From contig CAZXFA010000006.1 in assembly GCA_964640085.1 (NCBI GenBank), forward strand, positions 1-64,000: 64,000 nucleotides of DNA, written 5' to 3'. Positions 58,991 to 64,000 of this stretch are shown one piece after another. Position numbers and translations under genes: made by a program. Source of the DNA: CAZXFA01 sp964640085. Its GTDB lineage: Bacteria > Actinomycetota > UBA4738 > HRBIN12. The notes below the pieces were generated by a model. The model ran no database searches, was not told the origin of the DNA, and worked only from the letters and a program-made list of their open reading frames with translations. Every line of letters begins with the position of its first letter. Positions within the stretch are counted from its first letter, which is position 1.

Positions 58991-59026
58991 GGGTCCCGCG
59001 CGGAACGCAACACGTCGACGGAACGA

Positions 59027-59060
59027 GGAGGCGGCGGCGGGGGGTCCCGCTGCCGCCTCC
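59027..59060 (+). terminator. Strong GC-rich hairpin after the ABC importer genes
   Basis: A 15-bp stem with one G-U pair and a GGGT loop (arms 59027-59041 and 59046-59060) lies 36 bases after the substrate-binding protein stop. No U-tract. It may separate the importer operon from the phosphatase/PPDK pair or attenuate read-through. Confidence 0.6.
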
Positions 59061-59121
59061 CTGTCGGCAGACGGGCCCGAAGGCGCACGCGTCCAGTGCG
59101 CCGCGATGTGTGGAGTGAGCC

Positions 59122-59928
59122 ATGTTCCCCGGATCCACCGCCCGCTCCGGGAGCATCGTGCTGTCGGGCGCCCCCAACTTCCGGGATCTGGGCGGGTACC
59201 GCACGGAGGATGGCCGGGTCGTTCGCCGTGGCCGGGTCTTCCGATCGGGCCACTTCGCCGAGTTGACCGACCCCGACGTGGCGACGCTGGAGGACCTCGG
59301 GATCCGCGCCGTGATCGACCTCCGCCTCGAGTTCGAGGTCGGGATTTTCGGGCGCGACCGCCTGCCGTCTGGGGCGAGCTACCTCTCCCTGCCGATCACC
59401 GCCGGCGAGATGGACGCGGCGGCTCACGAGGCTCTCAGGGAGGGCCACCTCACGGCGCTCCCGGATCTCGTCGACGCCAACCGCAGCTTCATCCGCGAGA
59501 ACACGCACGAGCTCGGCGTGCTGCTCGGGATGCTGGCCGATCCCGCCATGCTTCCGCTGGTCTTCCATTGCATCGGTGGCAAGGACCGCAGCGGGATCGT
59601 GGCCGCGGTCGTCCTGTCGGTGCTCGGTGTGCCCTGGGAGACGGTCCGGGAGGATTACCTGCTAACCAACGATAGGTACCGCGATCGGATCGAGGAGCAG
59701 CTCGCCGCCCTGGCCAGGAACGCACGGGACACGGGCGGCCGGCGCCTGGATGCGGGGGAGCTCGCGGCGGCCCGCCGGTTCTTCCTCCTCCATCCGAACT
59801 ACATCGATGCGGCCCGTGACGAGATGATCGCGGTGTCCGGCTCGATCGGGGGCTACGTCCGTGACGCGTTGGGCATCCCGAACGAGATCACCGCACGGCT
59901 ACGCGACTCGCTCCTCGAGGCCCCATAG
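59122..59928 (+). CDS. Tyrosine-protein phosphatase family protein (PF13350 type)
   Basis: 268 residues from ATG 59122. It opens with SGAPNFRDLGGYRTEDGRVV, the N-terminal signature of this PTP/DSP-like family, and has the Cys-x5-Arg loop FHCIGGKDRSGIVAAVVL. These enzymes hydrolyse phosphotyrosine, phosphoinositides or other phosphate monoesters. The gene ends 2 bases before the PPDK-like gene, so both are one operon, and a phosphatase/kinase pairing is plausible. Confidence 0.85.
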   Translation: MFPGSTARSGSIVLSGAPNFRDLGGYRTEDGRVVRRGRVFRSGHFAELTDPDVATLEDLGIRAVIDLRLEFEVGIFGRDRLPSGASYLSLPITAGEMDAAAHEALREGHLTALPDLVDANRSFIRENTHELGVLLGMLADPAMLPLVFHCIGGKDRSGIVAAVVLSVLGVPWETVREDYLLTNDRYRDRIEEQLAALARNARDTGGRRLDAGELAAARRFFLLHPNYIDAARDEMIAVSGSIGGYVRDALGIPNEITARLRDSLLEAP

Positions 59929-59930
59929 CC

Positions 59931-62069
59931 ATGACGCACGTCTTCGCATTCGATCACCCCCATGACCTGAGCCTCGAGGAACTGGAGGCGCTGCTCGGGG
60001 GCAAGGGGGCGAACCTGGCGATCATGACCGGGCGGCTGGAGATGCCGGTCCCGCCCGGCTTCACGATCTCGACCGCCACGTGCCGCGCCTACTTCGACGA
60101 GGGTTGGCCCTCCGACCTCGACGAGGAGATCCGCGAGCACCTCGCAAGGCTCGAGACATCCGTCGACAGGCTCTTCGGCGATCCGGACGATCCGCTGCTA
60201 CTGAGCGTGCGATCGGGCGCCCCCGTCTCGATGCCCGGGATGATGGATACGATCCTGAACCTCGGCCTCAACGACGACACCGCTCGGGGCCTCGCTCGCG
60301 TGACGGGGCACCCGCGGTTCGCCGAGGCGTGCCGGAAGCGCTTCGAGACCGCGTACCGCGACATCGTCGGGCTCGACCGGGTGCCCGAGGACCCCTGGCA
60401 CCAGCTGCGCGGGGCGATCGAGGCGGTGTTCCGCTCCTGGATCGGGGAGCGCGCCCGCGCCTACAGGGCGCACGAGGGCATCCCCGACACCTTGGGGACG
60501 GGCGTCAACGTCCAGGCGATGGTGTTCGGCAACCGGGGCGCCGACTCGGCCACCGGGGTGGTGTTCACGCGCAACCCTGCGACGGGGGAAGCCGTCCTGT
60601 ACGGAGACATCCTGTTCGACGCGCAGGGCGAGGACGTGGTGGCCGGCACGCACCCCACCGAGCCGATCTCGGTACTCGACGGGCGCCTTCCCACGGTCGG
60701 CGAGGAGCTCCGACGGTACGCCCGCGAGCTGGAGCTCCACTACGCCGACATGTGCGACATCGAGTTCACGATCGAGCAGGGGCGGCTGTGGCTGCTCCAG
60801 GTGCGCGCCGGCAAGCGGAGCCCGCAGGCAGCCTTGCGGATCGCGATCGACATGGCCGAGGATCCCGGGTTCCCGCTCTCCCGGGGCGAGGCGGTGGCGC
60901 AGGTCGCCCGCTACCTCGTCGATCCGCCGCGCATCGCCGTGGGGCCTACGGCCGACCTCCCGGTGGCGGCGACCGGGGTGGCCGCCTCCCCGGGGATCGC
61001 CTCCGGGGAGATCGCCGTGACCTGCGACGACGCCGTCGATCGGGCGGCCGAGGGGAGGGACGTGATCCTCGTGCGTCGCGAAACGAGCCCCGAAGACGTC
61101 CACGGCATGGCGAAGGCGAAGGGGATCCTCACCTCCGTCGGTGGTCCGGCGAGCCACGCCGCCGTCGTCGCCAGGGGATGGGGCATCCCCGCGGTCGTCG
61201 GCGCGACGGCCGTGCGGGTGGATGGCGATCACGTCGTGATCGGTAACCACCGCCTAGCCGTCGGCGACACGATCAGCATCGATGGGAGCAGTGGGAAGGT
61301 CCTCATCGGCGCCGCAGAGACGGAGACCGCGATCGCTCCGGAGGCCGCCATCCTGCTCGGGTGGGCCTCGGAGCTGGGCATCGATGTGGGCGCGGCGGCA
61401 GGGAGGGGAGGTGCGGTGACAGACAGGGGAGAAGGACCGGCCCGGGTTGCGATCACGACCGAGTCGCTCGTCCGGTCGCTGCTGATCAAGGGGTTCGCGA
61501 CGCCGGCGGCGCTCGCCGAAGCCTTCGGGGTCTCCGAGGAGCAGATGGCGGCGGGGCTCGACCAGCTGGTCGCGGACGGCCTGGCGTCTGTGGCGGGGAC
61601 CATGTTCCAGCTGACCCCGGATGGGAAGGCGATCGGCGCGGAGTTGATCTCGTCGGATCGCGAGCGTTGGGGCCCGGACGAAGCCGTCGCAGCTCTCGAG
61701 GCGTTCTCGGGACTGGATCTCCGCATGAAGCAGATCGTGACCGCGTGGCAGATGCGCGAGCGCGACGGCGAGACGGTCCTCAACGATCACTCGGATCCGG
61801 CGTACGACGACGCGGTGCTTGCCGACCTCCGCGCGTTCGCCGAGGACGCTCACCGGTGGCTCGGCGTCCTGATCGAGGGGCTCTCCCGCCTCGCCGCCTA
61901 TCGGGACCGTCTGGATCGAGCCGCCACCCTGGTGGCCAAAGGGGACCACCGGTACATCGCGTCACCGCAGCTCGACAGCTACCACACGGCCTGGTTCGAG
62001 CTCCACGAGGACCTGATCCTCCTCGCCGGCAGGACCCGGGAGGACGAAGCCGCCGCCGGGCGCGCCTAG
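59931..62069 (+). CDS. PPDK-like protein lacking the PEP/pyruvate-binding barrel
   Basis: 712 residues. Residues 18-340 are a PPDK ATP-grasp domain (LLGGKGANLAIM, LLSVRSGAPVSMPGMMDTIL, FTRNPATGE, LWLLQVRAGKRS). Residues 345-470 are the phospho-His swivel domain (SVGGPASHAAVVARGWGIPAVVG, His409). Normal PPDK then has a TIM barrel of about 350 residues. Here residues 505-575 look like a winged helix (LLIKGFATPAALAEAFGVSEEQM...) and 580-700 are helical and unknown. It can probably autophosphorylate from ATP but not use pyruvate alone. It may phosphorylate a partner or substrate of this cluster. Confidence 0.8.
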   Translation: MTHVFAFDHPHDLSLEELEALLGGKGANLAIMTGRLEMPVPPGFTISTATCRAYFDEGWPSDLDEEIREHLARLETSVDRLFGDPDDPLLLSVRSGAPVSMPGMMDTILNLGLNDDTARGLARVTGHPRFAEACRKRFETAYRDIVGLDRVPEDPWHQLRGAIEAVFRSWIGERARAYRAHEGIPDTLGTGVNVQAMVFGNRGADSATGVVFTRNPATGEAVLYGDILFDAQGEDVVAGTHPTEPISVLDGRLPTVGEELRRYARELELHYADMCDIEFTIEQGRLWLLQVRAGKRSPQAALRIAIDMAEDPGFPLSRGEAVAQVARYLVDPPRIAVGPTADLPVAATGVAASPGIASGEIAVTCDDAVDRAAEGRDVILVRRETSPEDVHGMAKAKGILTSVGGPASHAAVVARGWGIPAVVGATAVRVDGDHVVIGNHRLAVGDTISIDGSSGKVLIGAAETETAIAPEAAILLGWASELGIDVGAAAGRGGAVTDRGEGPARVAITTESLVRSLLIKGFATPAALAEAFGVSEEQMAAGLDQLVADGLASVAGTMFQLTPDGKAIGAELISSDRERWGPDEAVAALEAFSGLDLRMKQIVTAWQMRERDGETVLNDHSDPAYDDAVLADLRAFAEDAHRWLGVLIEGLSRLAAYRDRLDRAATLVAKGDHRYIASPQLDSYHTAWFELHEDLILLAGRTREDEAAAGRA

Positions 62070-62072
62070 CGC

Positions 62073-64000
62073 CTACCGGAGCAACCGGAGGCGGCTGCCG
62101 CGCGGGGACTTCTCGACCTCGATCCGCGTCGGGAGCCGGATCGCGAGCTCCTGGACGTGGGTGATAACCCCGACCATACGGCCGTCGCCCCCGAGCTGCT
62201 CGATCGCCTCCACCACGACCTCGAGCGACTCGGGGTCCAGCGTGCCGAACCCCTCGTCCAGGAACAGCGAGTCCAGGCGCGCCTTCTCCGTGACCGCGAG
62301 CGAGCGCACCTGCTCGGACAGCGCGAGAGCCAGCGCGAGCGATGCGAGGAACGTCTCGCCTCCAGAGAGCGTCCGCGCGCTGCGCCGCTCCTCGCCGTTC
62401 CAGGTGTCGACCACCGAGAACTCGTCCTCCTCGAACTCCAGCCGGTATCGACCCTGCGAGAGCGAGGCCAGACGGTCGGAGCCGGCCGCGGCGAGCAGCT
62501 GGAGCGCCTCGAGCTGGAGGAACGCGATCAGGCGGTCCTGGCGCAGCTCCTTGGCGAGCGCGTCGAGCACCCGGGCCCGCGCCCGCTGCTCGATGGCCTC
62601 CGCCGCGACCGCCTGGGCGTTCGCGAGCTGCTCGCGGGCGCGGACGACCCGGTCCTCCATGGTCGCGGCCTCGCGGGCGGCCTCGGTCCGGGCCGCCGTG
62701 ACGTCCCGGACGACCTCGGCCATCGTCGCGGCTCGGACCGAGACGAGCCCCTGGAGGTGGGCGGCCGCTTCGCGGAGGAAGGCTTCCTCACCCTCGGCGC
62801 GCTCGGCCGCGGCCACGGCCAGCTCGTCCGCCACCTCGTCGAGCCTCGAGGCCAGGGTTCCCGCCGCCGAGGCGAGAGCTGCTGCGTCCTCCTTCCCCGC
62901 GGGTGGCGAGGGCGCCTCCCCTACCTCCGCGACCAGCGACCGGGCACGGGCGAGGAGCCCGCTGGCCGCGATCGACAGCAGGCGCGTCCGCTCCTCGGTC
63001 AGCCGGACGATCAGGGCGTCGCGCTCGCGCTCGGCCCCGACGAGCGCGTCGCGAGCGCCGGCGAGCGCCTCGTGCGCCTCGCGTTCGGTCTCCTCCAGGG
63101 CCTCGAGCTCCCGCCAACGCTCGTCGATCGTGCCCACCGGATCGTCGGGGACCGCCCCACCCAGCGCCCCGGCGAGCGCGGTCTCGATCCGTGTCGCGTC
63201 CCGCCGAGCCTTAGCCGCGGCCTTGTCGCATCGGGCGACCTCGTCGCGGCCGGCGGCGAGCGCGGCCACCGCGGAAGTCCCGAGGCGCTCGGCCTCGGCC
63301 AGGCCGACCCGGGCCTCCTCGGCCCCGGCGCGCGCCCGCTCGAGCACCGCCCGTGCCCGGTCCAGCGGGACGGCCGTGGCCCCTTCCGGGAGCTTGGCGA
63401 TCTTCCTTCCGCAGACGGGACACGGATCCCCCGGGCGCACGCCGGTGCGGACCGCGACGACCAGGTCGGCGTGCCGCGCGTCCTCGAGCGCCGCCTCGGC
63501 GGCGCCGAGCGTCTCCACCGCCGCCTCGGCCCGGACGACCCAGCCGTCCACCGCCTCGCGGGCTGCCGCCTCAGCCTTCTCGAGCGCCGGGACCGCCTCG
63601 TTCGCCTCGTGGACCTCGGCCTCCGCCTCGGCGAGCGCGTCCCGCACGTCGAGGAACGCCTCCGCCTTCGCGCGGAGCCCGGCGAGCTCGACCGCCCTGC
63701 CCCACGACGTCTCGGCCCGCGCACGCGCGGCCTCGGCCTTCGTCACGCGTTTCTCGGCGGCCGCGATCGCCTTCGTCCGCTCCTTCAGCTGGGTGCCCAC
63801 CTCCGCCGCGCGCCCGGCGAGCTCACCGGCGGCCGCCGCGACGCCCCCCGCGATCGCGGCCGCCTCCCGGAGATCCCGCTCGCAGGTCCGCAGCTCGCCG
63901 ATCGAACGTTCGGCTTCGGTCCAGCGGTCGGCCGCCTCCCGCACCTGCACCTCCGCCTTCGATAGCGCCGCCTCGCGCTCGGCGGCCGTCGCCGCGAGGG
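62073..64000 (-). CDS. sbcC: SbcC-like exonuclease subunit (SMC-family ATPase), C-terminal part
   Basis: The reading frame is open to the right edge, so the N-terminal Walker A half is missing. About 640 residues are visible: long coiled coils rich in Ala, Glu and Arg around a zinc hook, DPCPVCGRKIAKLPEG (Cys-x2-Cys), then the second coil. The ATPase tail has the signature LSGGETFLASLALALALSEQV and Walker B DSLFLDEGFGTLDPES. SbcC with SbcD cuts DNA hairpins and ends. The gene is convergent with the PPDK-like gene, 3 bases apart. Confidence 0.87.
   Translation of the reverse strand, partial: LAATAAEREAALSKAEVQVREAADRWTEAERSIGELRTCERDLREAAAIAGGVAAAAGELAGRAAEVGTQLKERTKAIAAAEKRVTKAEAARARAETSWGRAVELAGLRAKAEAFLDVRDALAEAEAEVHEANEAVPALEKAEAAAREAVDGWVVRAEAAVETLGAAEAALEDARHADLVVAVRTGVRPGDPCPVCGRKIAKLPEGATAVPLDRARAVLERARAGAEEARVGLAEAERLGTSAVAALAAGRDEVARCDKAAAKARRDATRIETALAGALGGAVPDDPVGTIDERWRELEALEETEREAHEALAGARDALVGAERERDALIVRLTEERTRLLSIAASGLLARARSLVAEVGEAPSPPAGKEDAAALASAAGTLASRLDEVADELAVAAAERAEGEEAFLREAAAHLQGLVSVRAATMAEVVRDVTAARTEAAREAATMEDRVVRAREQLANAQAVAAEAIEQRARARVLDALAKELRQDRLIAFLQLEALQLLAAAGSDRLASLSQGRYRLEFEEDEFSVVDTWNGEERRSARTLSGGETFLASLALALALSEQVRSLAVTEKARLDSLFLDEGFGTLDPESLEVVVEAIEQLGGDGRMVGVITHVQELAIRLPTRIEVEKSPRGSRLRLLR

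Noticed and set aside
1..64000. CRISPR arrays, rRNA genes, prophage or insertion sequences
   Set aside because: No regularly spaced repeats, no rRNA-like conserved stretches, and no transposase, integrase or phage structural proteins were seen. tRNA genes were not noticed, but short ones could be missed by eye.

Overview
The window is about 70% G+C. It has dense, often overlapping genes, frequent GTG starts, Shine-Dalgarno sites of the GGAGG type, and an actinobacterial gene stock: a DevS/DevR-type two-component pair, an LCP ligase, a GNAT plus ADP-forming acyl-CoA synthetase fusion, and IRP1-type aconitase. A member of the Actinomycetota, probably from an uncultured or deep lineage, fits best; this is inference from content, not a phylogenetic result. 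A 100-N scaffold gap at 25834-25933 is flanked by two identical 55-bp sequences, so the text is a draft or metagenome-type assembly.

Layout. (1) 1-6.05 kb: scattered housekeeping and membrane genes (partial ABM-like protein, methyltransferase, EamA transporter, lipoprotein, VOC protein, PPOX-fold protein, secreted phosphoesterase). (2) 6.15-11.6 kb: a minus-strand cell-surface sugar operon, LCP ligase - rmlA-like - GT4 glycosyltransferase - rmlB - rmlD, without rmlC in view. (3) 11.7-20 kb: AMP-forming acyl-CoA synthetase, degenerate GGDEF protein, universal stress protein, a four-gene ApbE/haem-membrane-reductase cassette, and the GNAT/ADP-forming acyl-CoA synthetase fusion. (4) 20-30.6 kb: a stress/low-oxygen module with a double Usp, CBS-BON protein, GAF-GAF histidine kinase, NarL-type regulator, DoxX, pyruvate:ferredoxin oxidoreductase and a dihydroorotate-dehydrogenase-like protein. 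Several promoters here and upstream of the first Usp carry a GGGvC-N4-GbCCC-like dyad with the spacing known for DosR/DevR sites. (5) 30.6-38.2 kb: an aconitase operon with two tandem AlaDH/PNT-like paralogs, a thioesterase, a lipoprotein, and a beta-decarboxylating dehydrogenase.

(6) 38.4-62.1 kb: a large catabolic cluster that I cannot match to a described pathway. Plus-strand genes encode a cupin, split transketolase, SDR and MBL-fold enzyme. A minus-strand operon encodes a PEP-utilising (dikinase swivel) protein, GntR/FCD regulator, HPr-kinase-like P-loop protein, three-subunit molybdenum hydroxylase, cyclase-family hydrolase, zinc alcohol dehydrogenase and MFS transporter. A second plus-strand block encodes a TPP dehydrogenase E1 alpha (the beta partner appears lost), a complete branched-chain-amino-acid-type ABC importer, a tyrosine-phosphatase-family protein and a PPDK-like protein lacking the PEP/pyruvate barrel. 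Three copies of a CATCGAT-N-ATCGATG-like palindrome sit upstream of these transcription units. They are probable operators of the GntR protein and make the whole 24 kb look like one regulon. The window ends in an sbcC-like gene.

The most interesting part is region 6: importer, oxidoreductases, two incomplete dikinase-type proteins and an HprK-like kinase share one predicted operator, which suggests a phosphoryl-transfer step in the uptake or activation of an unknown substrate.
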